NCBI GenBank assembly: GCA_018268915.1
Contig: JAFDVQ010000011.1
Span: forward strand, 1-64,000
Origin: Acidobacteriota bacterium
GTDB lineage: Bacteria; Acidobacteriota; Terriglobia; Terriglobales; Acidobacteriaceae
DNA length: 64,000 nt
Reading direction: 5' to 3'
Part shown: piece after piece, positions 24,740 through 33,508 of the stretch
Layout of the letters: each line of letters opens with the position of its first letter
Position numbering within the stretch: position 1 is the stretch's first letter
Program-made: the position numbers and the translations under genes
Notes under the pieces: generated by a model
Told to the model about the DNA's origin: nothing
Seen by the model: the letters and a program-made list of their open reading frames with translations, nothing else
Databases searched by the model: none

Positions 24740-26164
24740 ATGAAGCGCGCCCGCATCATCGGCTCCGGCCCCAATGGACTTTCCGCCGCCATCGCGCTCG
24801 CACAGGCGGGCGTACCCGTTGAAGTCTTTGAAGCTGAGAACATCCCCGGAGGAGGAGCGCGTACGCTTCCACTCACGCTTCCTGGCTTCCTGCATGACTT
24901 CGGCTCCGCAGTACATCCGATGGCCGCAGGCTCTCCTTTCTTTGCGACACTCCCACTCGCTGATCACGGTCTGCAGTGGATCCACGGAGACATTCCGCTC
25001 GCGCATCCGCTCGACGACGGTTCGGCTGTTCTTCTTCATCGCGATCTCGCTGACCAGGACAGGGAACTGGGCCCCGACGCCAAGGCCTGGCGAAGCCTCA
25101 TCCAGCCCCTCGTCGATAACTGGGCAAAATTCGCAGAGGAAGCACTCGGCCCCGCCGTTCGCATCCCGCGTCATCCCTGGCTGATGGCGCGCTTCGGAGT
25201 CGCCGCGTTCCAGCCGGCCCGCCGCATTGCAAACCGGCATTTCAAAAGCGCACGGACTCGCGCTCTCTTCGCCGGACTCGCCGCGCACTCCTTCCTCAGC
25301 CTTGACGATGTCCTCACATCCGCCATCGCACTGGTTTTTGCAGCTATCACACCCAAGGTGGGATGGCCCATTCCGCGCGGCGGCTCGCAATCCATCACCC
25401 AGGCACTTCTCAGCACCTTTGAAAACCTGGGTGGCAAGCTCCACACTGGCGTTCGCATCGACTCCGCTGCTTTCCGCGCGTGGAACGCCCCCGACGTGGT
25501 CACCCTCTTCGACACTTCGCCGCGCCAGCTCGTCGACATCGCGGGCGACTGCCTTACGCCCGGATTTCGCGAACTCATGACACGTTTCAAGCGTGGTCCC
25601 GGCGCATTCAAGATCGACTACGCCCTCTCACGCCCCGTGCCGTGGCGTGCCCGCGATTGCCGCCGCGCTATCAGCCTTCACCTGGGCGGCACACTCGAAG
25701 AAATTGCCGAATCTGAGCGCCTGGTCAACGATGGCAAGCATTGCGACCGTCCCTTCGTCCTTGTCGCTCAACCCTCCATCTTCGATCCCACTCGCGCGCC
25801 TGACAGCAAGCACACACTATGGGCGTACTGCCATGTGCCGAACGGCTCCACCGAGGATATGACCGATCGCATTGAAGCGCAGATCGAGCGCTTCGCTCCC
25901 GGCTTTCGCGATTGCATCATGACGCGCTACGTCTCCACGCCGGCCATCCTCGAACGCATGGATGCCAACCTCATCGGGGGCGACATCAGCGGTGGCGCGA
26001 TGACCATGAAGCAGTTTCTGCTCCGTCCCAGCGCTCTGACATACGAGACCAGCGCTCCCAACCTCTTCCTCTGCTCGTCATCCACTCCGCCCGGAGGCGG
26101 TGTCCACGGAATGTGCGGATACCGCGCAGCGAAGGTTGCACTTAGCCGGAGCAAATCGCGATAG
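24740..26164 (+). CDS. FAD-dependent oxidoreductase, phytoene-desaturase/PYROXD2-like
   Basis: A 474-residue flavoprotein. The dinucleotide-binding fold opens immediately: RARIIGSGPNGLSAAIALAQ, followed by the acidic end of strand two at VEVFEAENIPGGGARTL. Later VGWPIPRGGSQSITQALLST and the C-terminal APNLFLCSSSTPPGGGVHGM with CGYRAAKVAL form the FAD-binding closing motif of amine-oxidase/carotenoid-desaturase enzymes. PYROXD2-like proteins share these features without making carotenoids, and no other carotenoid gene is nearby, so the substrate is open. It probably shares a transcript with the LMF-like gene 54 bp upstream. Confidence 0.85.
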   Translation: MKRARIIGSGPNGLSAAIALAQAGVPVEVFEAENIPGGGARTLPLTLPGFLHDFGSAVHPMAAGSPFFATLPLADHGLQWIHGDIPLAHPLDDGSAVLLHRDLADQDRELGPDAKAWRSLIQPLVDNWAKFAEEALGPAVRIPRHPWLMARFGVAAFQPARRIANRHFKSARTRALFAGLAAHSFLSLDDVLTSAIALVFAAITPKVGWPIPRGGSQSITQALLSTFENLGGKLHTGVRIDSAAFRAWNAPDVVTLFDTSPRQLVDIAGDCLTPGFRELMTRFKRGPGAFKIDYALSRPVPWRARDCRRAISLHLGGTLEEIAESERLVNDGKHCDRPFVLVAQPSIFDPTRAPDSKHTLWAYCHVPNGSTEDMTDRIEAQIERFAPGFRDCIMTRYVSTPAILERMDANLIGGDISGGAMTMKQFLLRPSALTYETSAPNLFLCSSSTPPGGGVHGMCGYRAAKVALSRSKSR

Positions 26165-26202
26165 TTCCCGATTTCTTCAAAATACCGATATTCAAAAAGC
26201 AG

Positions 26203-26253
26203 TTGACAACCACCTAAACTCGATCTACATTAAACTAATCGGTTAAATAGCCG
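26203..26253 (+). promoter_or_regulatory. Promoter and operator of the ArsR-led operon
   Basis: TTGACA at 26203-26208 and TACATT at 26226-26231 with a 17-bp spacer make a near-consensus sigma-70 promoter. The imperfect palindrome CGGTTAAATAGCCG at 26240-26253 covers the expected start point. A repressor of the ArsR type bound there would block transcription, so the operon is probably autoregulated by its first gene. Confidence 0.65.
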
Positions 26254-26268
26254 AACGGTAAAATACAA

Positions 26269-26694
26269 ATGCAGGATCACCTCAGCAACACCTTCGCCGC
26301 ACTCGCCGATCCCACCCGTCGTGCCATCCTCGCGCGGCTGGCGCTCGGCGAAACCAGCGTCTCCGAGCTCGCCGAGCCCTTTGAGATGTCGATGCCCGCT
26401 GTCTCCAAACACCTCAAGGTACTCGAGCGCGCCGGCCTTATCGCTCGTGGCCGCGAAGCGCAGTGGCGACCGTGCCGGCTCAACGCTTCGCCTCTCAAAG
26501 ACGCAGCAGGCTGGATCGAAGAGTACCGCCGGTTCTGGACCCCGTACATCGACGCGCTCGAACGCCATCTCGACCGGATGAAGATCGCCGAATCAGCAAA
26601 GAAAACCTCCAGCGCACCACGGCTGGGCAACATGCAAAAAACTCGCGCCTCAAGGTCGCGCACCGCGAAATCCCCAAAAGGAACATCCCGATGA
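26269..26694 (+). CDS. ArsR/SmtB-family winged-helix repressor
   Basis: A 141-residue regulator. LSNTFAALADPTRRAILARL, GETSVSELAEPFEMSMPAVS KHLKVLERAGLIARGREAQW and CRLNASPLKDAAGWIEEYRR FW form the winged helix of the SdpR/HTH_20 subgroup, which lacks metal-binding cysteines. Members often sit ahead of SRPBCC (AHSA1) and VOC genes, as here. The C-terminal 30 residues are basic and Ser/Thr-rich. The last codons overlap the start of the next gene (ATGA), indicating translational coupling. The ligand is unknown. Confidence 0.9.
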   Translation: MQDHLSNTFAALADPTRRAILARLALGETSVSELAEPFEMSMPAVSKHLKVLERAGLIARGREAQWRPCRLNASPLKDAAGWIEEYRRFWTPYIDALERHLDRMKIAESAKKTSSAPRLGNMQKTRASRSRTAKSPKGTSR

Positions 26695-27083
26695 AAATCA
26701 AGCTCACCAGTGTCTACGTCGATGATCAGGAGAAGGCCCTCCGTTTTTACACCGATGTTCTCGGCTTCGTGAAGAAGACTGATTTCAGCAATGGCCCATA
26801 TCGCTGGCTCACCGTCGCCTCTGCCGAAGACCCGGATGGCACCGAACTTCAGCTAGCCCTCAACAACAACCCTGCGGCAAAAACCTATCAGCAAGCCACC
26901 TTTCAGCAGAACCAGCCGGCCGCAAACTTCCTCACCGACTCGATCGATGCCGACTACGAACGCATCAAGTCCGCCGGAGGAACATTCACTATGCCGCCAA
27001 CTGACGTGACCGCCTCTAAAATTGCGATGGTCAACGACACCTGCGGCAATCTCATTCAGATCACAGAACTCAAGAAGTGGTAG
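26691..27083 (+). CDS. VOC-family (glyoxalase/bleomycin-resistance fold) protein
   Basis: A 130-residue protein of the vicinal-oxygen-chelate superfamily. KIKLTSVYVDDQEKALRFYT DVLGFVKKTDF at the N-terminus and GGTFTMPPTDVTASKIAMVN DTCGNLIQITEL near the end are the two beta-alpha-beta-beta-beta half motifs. Members bind a metal and act on small molecules or bind drugs; no substrate can be named. The ATG at 26691 overlaps the upstream repressor stop in the ATGA arrangement and has AAAAGGAA about eight bases before it. A longer frame upstream is out of register with the repressor and was not used. Confidence 0.85.
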   Translation: MKIKLTSVYVDDQEKALRFYTDVLGFVKKTDFSNGPYRWLTVASAEDPDGTELQLALNNNPAAKTYQQATFQQNQPAANFLTDSIDADYERIKSAGGTFTMPPTDVTASKIAMVNDTCGNLIQITELKKW

Positions 27084-27123
27084 TTTCGCGAAACTCATTC
27101 ATCTCCACGTAGAGGAACCGATC

Positions 27124-27672
27124 ATGGCAGTGCACTACATTCCCGGTCCCGTACTCGGCGCGCAGGTGCAAAAAGACGGAGACAACTGGACACTGATTCT
27201 CGTTCGCGAACTGAATCACCCGCGCGAACGCGTCTGGGAGGCTCTCACCGATCCAAAGCATCTACGCGAGTGGGCGCCGTTTGATGTTGACGGCAACCTT
27301 GGCAGCGCGGGGTCGACGGTGAAACTATCGGTCGCCAACGCGCCGAAGCCGATGGTCTCCGAGACTACCGTGACTCGTGCGGACCGTCCGCGAGTGCTTG
27401 AATACAACTGGGGCGACAAGAATCTTCGCTGGGAACTGGAGTCTCTCGGCGATGGCACTCGCCTCACGCTCTGGCATAACATCGATCGCGGCTTCATCGC
27501 CTGGGGAGCTGCCGGCTGGCAAATCTGCTTCGATGTTCTCGACCGCTTCCTCTCCGGCACCCCCATCGGCCGCATCGTCGGACCCGACGCGCTGAAATAC
27601 GAGTGGCAGCGCCTGGTCGACGAGTACGCAAAACAATTCGGAGTCACTGCCCCCAGGTTCCCCGTCAAGTAG
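27124..27672 (+). CDS. SRPBCC/AHSA1-type START-fold protein
   Basis: A 182-residue protein. LILVRELNHPRERVWEALTD PKHLREWAPFDV, PKPMVSETTVTRADRPRVLE YNWGDKNLRWELESLGDGTR LTLWHN and VLDRFLSGTPIGRIVGPDAL are the activator-of-Hsp90-like pattern of the SRPBCC superfamily, which binds hydrophobic ligands in a deep pocket. Such proteins often lie behind ArsR/SdpR repressors in what look like small detoxification operons. AGAGGA precedes the ATG at 27124 by about seven bases; the open frame upstream overlaps the preceding gene and is not used. Confidence 0.88.
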   Translation: MAVHYIPGPVLGAQVQKDGDNWTLILVRELNHPRERVWEALTDPKHLREWAPFDVDGNLGSAGSTVKLSVANAPKPMVSETTVTRADRPRVLEYNWGDKNLRWELESLGDGTRLTLWHNIDRGFIAWGAAGWQICFDVLDRFLSGTPIGRIVGPDALKYEWQRLVDEYAKQFGVTAPRFPVK

Positions 27673-27699
27673 TAACCCCAATCAAAGAGGTCAAACACA

Positions 27700-28155
27700 A
27701 TGGAATCCGCTCTGCACAACCCGACACTCGTCGCCGCCAACACCAGCAGCAAGGGCAGAACAATCCTTTACTGGATCATGACCGTGCTCGTCGCATTTCC
27801 GATCGGCAGCGGAGGCATAGCGCAGCTGATGCAGTACTTCGCCAGCCCGCACGGTGTGGTCCCGGTCCTCGGATACCCGATGTACTTCTTCGCCATTCTC
27901 GGTTTCTGGAAGTTTTTCGGAGCACTCACCATTCTGGTGCCCGGCTTCCCGCGCTTGAAAGAGTGGGCCTACGCCGGAATCTTCTTCGACTTCACCGGAG
28001 CAGCTGCATCCTGCGCGATGAGTGGCGGCTACGGCGCATATGGCTTTCACGTGATCGCTCCGCTGATCATCACTGGATTCATGGTCGCCTCATGGGCGCT
28101 GCGTCCCCCGAGCCGCACCTTTGGCGTTCTCTCCCCGGCGAAGAACGCAGCGTGA
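27700..28155 (+). CDS. DoxX-like membrane protein
   Basis: A 151-residue protein with four hydrophobic helices, at about residues 22-45 (ILYWIMTVLVAFPIGSGGIA), 58-80 (VLGYPMYFFAILGFWKFFGA), 90-112 and 115-136. The ILGFWKFFGALTILVPGFPR LKEWAYAGIFFDFTGAAAS block is typical of the DoxX-like/DoxD family. Its biochemical role is uncertain; related proteins take part in quinone or thiol redox reactions. AGAGG lies nine bases before the ATG. It is the fourth gene of the ArsR-led operon. Confidence 0.85.
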   Translation: MESALHNPTLVAANTSSKGRTILYWIMTVLVAFPIGSGGIAQLMQYFASPHGVVPVLGYPMYFFAILGFWKFFGALTILVPGFPRLKEWAYAGIFFDFTGAAASCAMSGGYGAYGFHVIAPLIITGFMVASWALRPPSRTFGVLSPAKNAA

Positions 28156-28168
28156 ACAGGAGTCAAAC

Positions 28169-28600
28169 ATGAAGAACGCTATCACTTCGAAAACATCAGC
28201 GGTCCTGGATGCCAGGATCAACGAACTCAATGAGCGCGGCGATTGGCGCGGGAAGATGCTTGCCCGCGTACGCTCTCTCATTCACGAAGCCGATGCCGAC
28301 ATCGTTGAAGAACAGAAGTGGGCCAAGGCCTCGAACCCGGATGGAGTTCCTGTCTTTTCTCACAGCGGGATCGTACTCACACTCGAGACCTACAAGAACG
28401 CGATCAAGCTGACCTTTGCCAAAGGCGCTTCGCTGAAAGATCCTGCCGGGCTATTCAACTCCAGCCTCGATGGCAACACCCGGCGGGCCATCGATATTCA
28501 CGAAGCAGACAAGCTCAACGAAAAAGCATTGAAAGACCTGATCCGCTCCGCCGTCTCCCTCAACCTCCAAAGCAATTCCAAAGCCAAGGGAGCGCGATAG
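28169..28600 (+). CDS. DUF1801 domain protein
   Basis: A 143-residue protein; the core, MLARVRSLIHEADADIVEEQ KWAKASNPDGVPVFSHSGIV LTLETYKNAIKLTFAKGASL KDPAGLFN, is the DUF1801/YdhG-like alpha-beta fold of unknown function. The lysine-rich tail is typical. CAGGAG precedes the ATG at 28169 by seven bases, and the gene begins 13 bp after the DoxX stop, so it is the last member of the ArsR operon. The repeated neighbourhood of ArsR, SRPBCC and DUF1801 in many bacteria suggests a shared stress or detoxification role (inference). Confidence 0.85.
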   Translation: MKNAITSKTSAVLDARINELNERGDWRGKMLARVRSLIHEADADIVEEQKWAKASNPDGVPVFSHSGIVLTLETYKNAIKLTFAKGASLKDPAGLFNSSLDGNTRRAIDIHEADKLNEKALKDLIRSAVSLNLQSNSKAKGAR

Positions 28601-28629
28601 AGCCCTCAAACTGAAAACTGGCAACTGTT

Positions 28630-29337
28630 CTAAGCAATCTTCCGGAAGGTCAGGTTATACCGGTATGGCCCCGTGATCGGATGATGTCCCGGCTTCACGG
28701 GCAGCACTCCGTGGAAGCGCATCCGGGAAGGTCCTCCCCACACAATCACGTCTCCGTGTTCGAGCAGAATCCGACGTGTGGGATCTGTCCGTTGAAAGCC
28801 GCCGAGCAGAAAGATGCATTCAAGCCCAAGCGACACCGACACGATCGGCGCAAAGAGGTCGAACTCCGACCTGTCCTGGTGAATTCCCAGCTTTGTACCC
28901 GCTTGGTACCGATTGATATGGCAGGCATCGGGCCGAAACTGCGGAAAGCCAGCCCTCACCGCGCACCGCACCGCGAAATCCGCCAGCACCCGCGGCATCG
29001 GCGGCCAAATCCGCTTATCCGCGGGCGCTTGTGGCGCTGGGGGAGAACTCGTATGCGGGTTCGGAAACTCCTCGCCCTTCGTATAGATCTGCTGGCGAGC
29101 ATTCCACCGGCGCCGAAACGCTTCGGGAGTGCCGCAGTCCGAGACCATTACCTGCATGGGCAGGCCGCTCGGGGTTGTGGCGTGACGCAATGGCGCCGCC
29201 GCCGTTATTCGCTCTACCGCCGCAAAGAACTCGGCATCTTGCTCCAGTGCCAGTCCTCTCATAAGGACCGCGCCAGGGTAGATCTCCTCATGCGTCGGCT
29301 CCGCCGCAAGCTGGGAAAAGAGATTCATCGCACCCAT
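28630..29337 (-). CDS. alkB: AlkB, 2-oxoglutarate/Fe(II)-dependent DNA repair dioxygenase
   Basis: A 235-residue protein. AlkB oxidatively removes methyl groups from 1-methyladenine and 3-methylcytosine in DNA and RNA. CHINRYQAGTKLGIHQDRSE near residues 145-164 carries the first iron ligands (His and Asp). FAPIVSVSLGLECIFLLGGF follows, then ILLEHGDVIVWGGPSRMRFH with the second His and the C-terminal PYRYNLTFRKIA with the two conserved Arg-type contacts. PMQVMVSDCG at the N-terminal side fits the nucleotide-recognition lid. It converges with the ArsR operon, with 29 bp between stops. Confidence 0.9.
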   Translation of the reverse strand: MGAMNLFSQLAAEPTHEEIYPGAVLMRGLALEQDAEFFAAVERITAAAPLRHATTPSGLPMQVMVSDCGTPEAFRRRWNARQQIYTKGEEFPNPHTSSPPAPQAPADKRIWPPMPRVLADFAVRCAVRAGFPQFRPDACHINRYQAGTKLGIHQDRSEFDLFAPIVSVSLGLECIFLLGGFQRTDPTRRILLEHGDVIVWGGPSRMRFHGVLPVKPGHHPITGPYRYNLTFRKIA

Positions 29338-29476
29338 GAGTGCATACTATCCTAAAAGCGAATAAAAGGCGAAGATTTGTTGCTGGGCCGAGGATTGATT
29401 CCGAGCCTATCAATAAGAAAATCGTGACAAGAGGCTCAAGGTTCCCCGGCAAGATTTGGTAACGTGAGAAATCATC

Positions 29477-29896
29477 ATGGACAGCGAAGCGAAGCAAGAT
29501 TCTCCGGAGTCCAGGAAAGCGGTCTTTCGGAGACTGGTGGATCTATATGCCGCCGGAGATGTTTCGGCACTGGATCAAGTGGTTGCGCCTAACTATGTCG
29601 GGCACCCGTCAGCGGGTGACCGGGATCTGCAGGGGCTCCGTGAAAGCATCCTTTACTTCCACAGTCTCTTTGTCTATACCAAGGACTCCTTTCAGATTGA
29701 GGATCAGTTGGTTGATGGCGAGAAGGTCGTCACTCGGATGACCGCCAACGTCCGGGTACGAGAGACCGGCGAACCCCTTACACTGCTCGGTATCAATATC
29801 GCTCGTATTGTGGACGGCAAACTGGTGGAAGAATGGAACACCTGGGAACAGACGAAGGCAACCGAAAGACTGAAACCATCCGTGCTGAGTGCCTAG
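29477..29896 (+). CDS. SnoaL-like/ester-cyclase-type polyketide-cyclase fold protein
   Basis: A 139-residue NTF2-like protein. KAVFRRLVDLYAAGDVSALD QVVAPNYVGHPSAGDRDLQG LRESILYFHSLFV followed by DQLVDGEKVVTRMTANVRVR ETGEPLTLLGINIARIVDGK LVEEWNTWE is the standard SnoaL-like pattern, with the H-P-x-x-x-D motif. Members include cyclases and many proteins of unknown function; the chemistry is not predictable here. It is a single gene. The 208 bp downstream to the phosphoribosyltransferase hold no gene I can support. Confidence 0.8.
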   Translation: MDSEAKQDSPESRKAVFRRLVDLYAAGDVSALDQVVAPNYVGHPSAGDRDLQGLRESILYFHSLFVYTKDSFQIEDQLVDGEKVVTRMTANVRVRETGEPLTLLGINIARIVDGKLVEEWNTWEQTKATERLKPSVLSA

Positions 29897-30104
29897 CGCG
29901 ACTCTGAAGCACCCTCAGTTCTCGTCTGGCAAAGAATCAGCAGCCCAGTTCGTAGTCGCTAACACGGGCATCCCCGGTCGTCTTGTGAAGAATTGGCGAG
30001 AAAGCTCATCCAGGTTGAAGGCGATCTGTCGTAAAGGCGAATCCATTCAAAACTGTCCGATTGCGGGTATCGCCTGGGTTTGGGTCCGAGGGTCATCAAC
30101 AATC

Positions 30105-30827
30105 TCACAATAAATGCTCATCTCCCGCGCAAGTGTTCGCGCTGAGCAACCCGCGAACCTCGTCATCCGGCGTTGGCTCGAAATCCTGATAGAACTGGCT
30201 CACAGCTTCCAGGGGATCTGGAGTCAGCGCACAGACCACCTCGTCTGCCAACGTCTTCAGTTCCTCGCAGGTGCTCTTTGCGCCAACGGGCACCGCGACA
30301 ACGACCCTGCGCGCTGCGTCCTTCACAGCCCGGATCGCCACGCGCATGCTGGCGCCGGTTGCCAGGCCATCGTCGACCAGGATCACGGCTCGACCGCTGA
30401 CTGACAACGCGGGGCGCCCCTGGCGGTAGAGCATCTCACGCCGATGGAGTTCTACGCGCTCGCGGTTCGTCACCTGCTCAAGCTGCGCACCAGTTATTCG
30501 GCTTGACCGCAGCACATCTTCATTGAGTACGATCGCCCCGCCGCTCGCGATCGCACCCATCGCCAGCTCCGGCTGCCATGGCACTCCGAGCTTGCGGACT
30601 ACGAGGATGTCCAAGGGGAGCGAGCAAGCATTCGCCACTTCGAATGCCACCGGCACGCCTCCCCGCACCAGTCCCAGCACCACGCCGTCGGCTAGGTCCG
30701 GCAGCTTTGCGACCGATGCCCCGAGGATGCGTCCAGCTTCGTGCCGGTTTGCGAATACCTGAATCTCTCGTGCTCTCACGCGCAGGATTGTAAGCCCGCC
30801 TCCCACGTCTACAAAAGCGGGAGACAT
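30105..30827 (-). CDS. Phosphoribosyltransferase-domain protein
   Basis: A 240-residue protein. The start is taken at 30827 (MSPAFVDVGGGLTILRVRAR), because the extra 19 codons upstream are Cys-rich and unlike the family. FANRHEAGRILGASVAKLPD, VVLGLVRGGVPVAFEVANAC and DILVVRKLGVPWQPELAMGA IASGG form the N-terminal part. VSGRAVILVDDGLATGASMR VAI is the PRPP-binding loop near residues 135-157. The set matches the stand-alone bacterial phosphoribosyltransferases often linked to dienelactone-hydrolase or universal-stress genes, not a known purine or pyrimidine salvage enzyme. It is divergent from the GCS2 gene with 77 bp between starts. Confidence 0.85.
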   Translation of the reverse strand: MSPAFVDVGGGLTILRVRAREIQVFANRHEAGRILGASVAKLPDLADGVVLGLVRGGVPVAFEVANACSLPLDILVVRKLGVPWQPELAMGAIASGGAIVLNEDVLRSSRITGAQLEQVTNRERVELHRREMLYRQGRPALSVSGRAVILVDDGLATGASMRVAIRAVKDAARRVVVAVPVGAKSTCEELKTLADEVVCALTPDPLEAVSQFYQDFEPTPDDEVRGLLSANTCAGDEHLL

Positions 30828-30904
30828 TGGGCACCCGCATCTCTTATCCGGCGGATACGAGCACTCGTCTACAATGTGCAGCAAGCTTCACCGAGGTCAT
30901 CTGC

Positions 30905-32011
30905 ATGCGGCCATCCTTCTCCCTGGGCATCGAAGAGGAGTACCAGACCATCGATCCGGTTACGCGCGATTTGCGCTCCCACATCCAGACGGAGATGCTC
31001 GCACAGGGCAAGATGCGCCTTCAGGAACGCGTCAAGGCCGAGATGCATACATCGGTGGTCGAGGTAGGCACCCGAATATGCCGCAATATCGACGAGGCTC
31101 GCGAAGATGTCTACGAACTGCGACGCGAGATGATCAAGCTGGCGCGCGAGCATGATCTGGAACTAGTGGCGGGGGCGACGCATCCATTTGCGGACTGGCG
31201 CACGCAGGAGATCTATCCCGATCCGCGCTACCACCAGGTGGTCAAGGATCTGCAGCTCGTCGCGCGCGCGAATCTGATTTTTGGCCTGCACGTGCACGTC
31301 GGCATCGAGGATCGTGAAGAGGCCATCCGTGTGATGAACGCGATGCGATACTTTCTGCCACACATCATGGCGCTGGCGACAAACTCGCCCTTCTGGCTCG
31401 GTCTCAACACGGGTTACAAGGGGTATCGCGCAAAGGTATTTGAGAATTTTCCGCGAACGGGAATCCCGGATGCGTTCTCCAGCTATTCCGAGTTTGAGAA
31501 CTATGTCAGCCTACTGGTGCGCACCAATTGCATCGACAACGCGAAGAAAATCTGGTGGGATATCCGTCCGCACCCGTTCTTTAATACTGTCGAAGTACGC
31601 GCCTGTGACATTCCGCTTCGCGCGGAAGAGACCATAGCCATCGCCGCGCTCATTCAGGCTACGGCCGCATATCTTTGCAGGCTTCACGAGGCCAACCAGG
31701 ATTTCCGCCACTATGCGCGGCCCTTACTGATGGAGAACAAATTCCGCGCAGTTCGCTATGGACTGGACGGCAGCCTGATCGACTTCGGTAAGCAACAGGA
31801 GGTCCCTGAGCGAGACCTGATCGAGGAGTACCTTGCCATGATCGATCCTGTTGTCGACGAGCTCGGTAGCAGGGAAGCGATCGAGGGAATTCGTAAGATC
31901 ATGAAGACCGGGACGGGCGCGGATCGACAGCTGAAGGTGTTCGAGGAGTCTAAGGGCGATTTGAAGGCGGTCGTCGACTATATGGCGGAAGAGACGCGGG
32001 CGGGGCTGTGA
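30905..32011 (+). CDS. Carboxylate-amine ligase, GCS2 family (YbdK-like)
   Basis: A 368-residue ATP-dependent ligase related to glutamate-cysteine ligase. The start at 30905 gives RPSFSLGIEEEYQTIDPVTR, the canonical N-terminus with its acidic metal-binding residues. EMHTSVVEVGTRICRNIDEA, ELVAGATHPFADWRTQEI, RANLIFGLHVHVGIEDREEA and LATNSPFWLGLNTGYKGYRA are family motifs, and DIRPHPFFNTVEVRACDIPL follows. YbdK-type enzymes show weak glutamate-cysteine ligase activity; the natural product is often unknown. It ends 44 bp before murC. Confidence 0.92.
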   Translation: MRPSFSLGIEEEYQTIDPVTRDLRSHIQTEMLAQGKMRLQERVKAEMHTSVVEVGTRICRNIDEAREDVYELRREMIKLAREHDLELVAGATHPFADWRTQEIYPDPRYHQVVKDLQLVARANLIFGLHVHVGIEDREEAIRVMNAMRYFLPHIMALATNSPFWLGLNTGYKGYRAKVFENFPRTGIPDAFSSYSEFENYVSLLVRTNCIDNAKKIWWDIRPHPFFNTVEVRACDIPLRAEETIAIAALIQATAAYLCRLHEANQDFRHYARPLLMENKFRAVRYGLDGSLIDFGKQQEVPERDLIEEYLAMIDPVVDELGSREAIEGIRKIMKTGTGADRQLKVFEESKGDLKAVVDYMAEETRAGL

Positions 32012-32055
32012 ACTGAGGTAGAGCCATCAGGTGCTAACCTGAACCTTCGTCTTCC

Positions 32056-33429
32056 ATGTTTGTAACCTCACAGCACGCGCACTTCATCGGTATCGGCGGC
32101 ATCGGCATGAGCGGCATCGCCGAGATCCTGCTGAACATGGGCTTCAAGGTCTCGGGCTCGGACATGCGCCGCGGCTCCGTCACCGACCGTCTTGCCCAAC
32201 TGGGCGCCACCATATATGAGGGGCATAAGGCTGAGAACGTCACCGGCTCCACCGTCGTGGTGACGAGTTCGGCAGTCTCGCCAAATAATCCTGAAGTCGT
32301 GGAAGCGCGGGCACACAAGATCCCCGTAATTCAGCGGGCCGAGATGCTGGCTGAATTGATGCGTCTCAAGTACGGCATCGCCATCGCCGGCATGCACGGC
32401 AAGACGACTACGACGTCCATGGTGGCGACTGTTCTTGCGGCTGGAGGGCTCGATCCCACTGTCGTCGTCGGCGGTCGTGTCGACGCACTTGGGTCCAACG
32501 CAAAGCTCGGCACAACGCAGTACCTCGTCGCTGAAGCCGACGAGAGCGATCGCTCGTTCCTCAAGCTGCCGCCAATTCTCGCTGTCGTCACCAACCTCGA
32601 TCGCGAGCATATGGACACCTACCGCGACATGGCCGACGTCGAGAACGCGTATCTCGCCTTCATGGACAAGGTGCCTTTCTACGGCGCTGTCACTGCGTGC
32701 GCTGACAACCCGGCACTGGCAGCGATATTGCCGCGCGCGCAACGACGCGTCTTCCGCTACGGGACCAATTCAGAAGCCGAGTATCGGCTCCAATTCATGT
32801 CGCCGCGTCCGGGCTGCTTCTCCTGCTTTCAGGTGCATGTCCCTGGCGCAGTCCTAGGACCCTTTGAACTTCACGTGCCAGGCCGGCACAACGCCTTGAA
32901 CGCAACAGCGGCAGTGGCGATCGCACACCAGCTTGAAGTTGAGTCCAGCCAGATAGCCGCCGGCATCGCGAGCTTCCGCGGAGTCGATCGCCGCTTCCAG
33001 ATTCGCGGAAGGGTCCACGGCATCACTGTCGTCGACGACTATGGACATCATCCCACCGAGATTCGCGCCACACTTGCCGCTGCGCGTGAGTACTGTCAAG
33101 ACGGACGGATCCATGTGATCTTCCAGCCCCACCGGTATACTCGGACCCGCGATCTGCTCGATGAATTTGGCGGAGCCTTCGGAGACGCAAACCGCGTCTT
33201 CGTGTTGCCCATTTACGCGGCAAGTGAAGAACCCCTCCCGGGAATCACGGCGGAACTGCTCACGTCGAAGATCACGCAGCCTCAGGCGGACTTTGTGCCC
33301 GACTTTCCATCAGCGATCTCCGCTGTTACCGCTGCCGCGCGCGAGGGAGACCTCATTATGACCCTAGGCGCAGGCAGCGTAAGCCAGCTTGGGCCCCAGA
33401 TACTCGCTGAACTCGAGACCAGGCAGTAG
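32056..33429 (+). CDS. murC: UDP-N-acetylmuramate--L-alanine ligase
   Basis: A 457-residue cytosolic Mur ligase that adds L-Ala to UDP-MurNAc in peptidoglycan precursor synthesis. The N-terminal Rossmann domain begins HFIGIGGIGMSGIAEILLNM. The P-loop IAGMHGKTTTTSMVATVLAA is near residues 113-132. DESDRSFLKLPPILAVVTNL DREHMDTY supplies catalytic acidic residues. VDDYGHHPTEIRATLAAARE and FQPHRYTRTRDLLDEFG are typical of MurC. It is complete and full-length. murG, its usual upstream neighbour, is missing; the GCS2 ligase is there instead. The downstream order to ftsQ is broken by two genes. Confidence 0.96.
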   Translation: MFVTSQHAHFIGIGGIGMSGIAEILLNMGFKVSGSDMRRGSVTDRLAQLGATIYEGHKAENVTGSTVVVTSSAVSPNNPEVVEARAHKIPVIQRAEMLAELMRLKYGIAIAGMHGKTTTTSMVATVLAAGGLDPTVVVGGRVDALGSNAKLGTTQYLVAEADESDRSFLKLPPILAVVTNLDREHMDTYRDMADVENAYLAFMDKVPFYGAVTACADNPALAAILPRAQRRVFRYGTNSEAEYRLQFMSPRPGCFSCFQVHVPGAVLGPFELHVPGRHNALNATAAVAIAHQLEVESSQIAAGIASFRGVDRRFQIRGRVHGITVVDDYGHHPTEIRATLAAAREYCQDGRIHVIFQPHRYTRTRDLLDEFGGAFGDANRVFVLPIYAASEEPLPGITAELLTSKITQPQADFVPDFPSAISAVTAAAREGDLIMTLGAGSVSQLGPQILAELETRQ

Positions 33430-33508
33430 CCGCTCAATCGGTTTACCGCTCCCTCTGCCCCTGCTATCATTCCGCCGACTGATCTCCAGCCATCATCAGG
33501 AGCACGAA

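Noticed and set aside
23963..25444. Minus-strand open frame of about 490 codons under the LMF-like and FAD-oxidoreductase genes
   Set aside because: It spans two well-supported plus-strand genes and their junction, and has no motif of its own.
29889..30113. 74-codon frame after the SnoaL-like gene
   Set aside because: No ribosome site, no recognisable features and atypical composition; probably non-coding.
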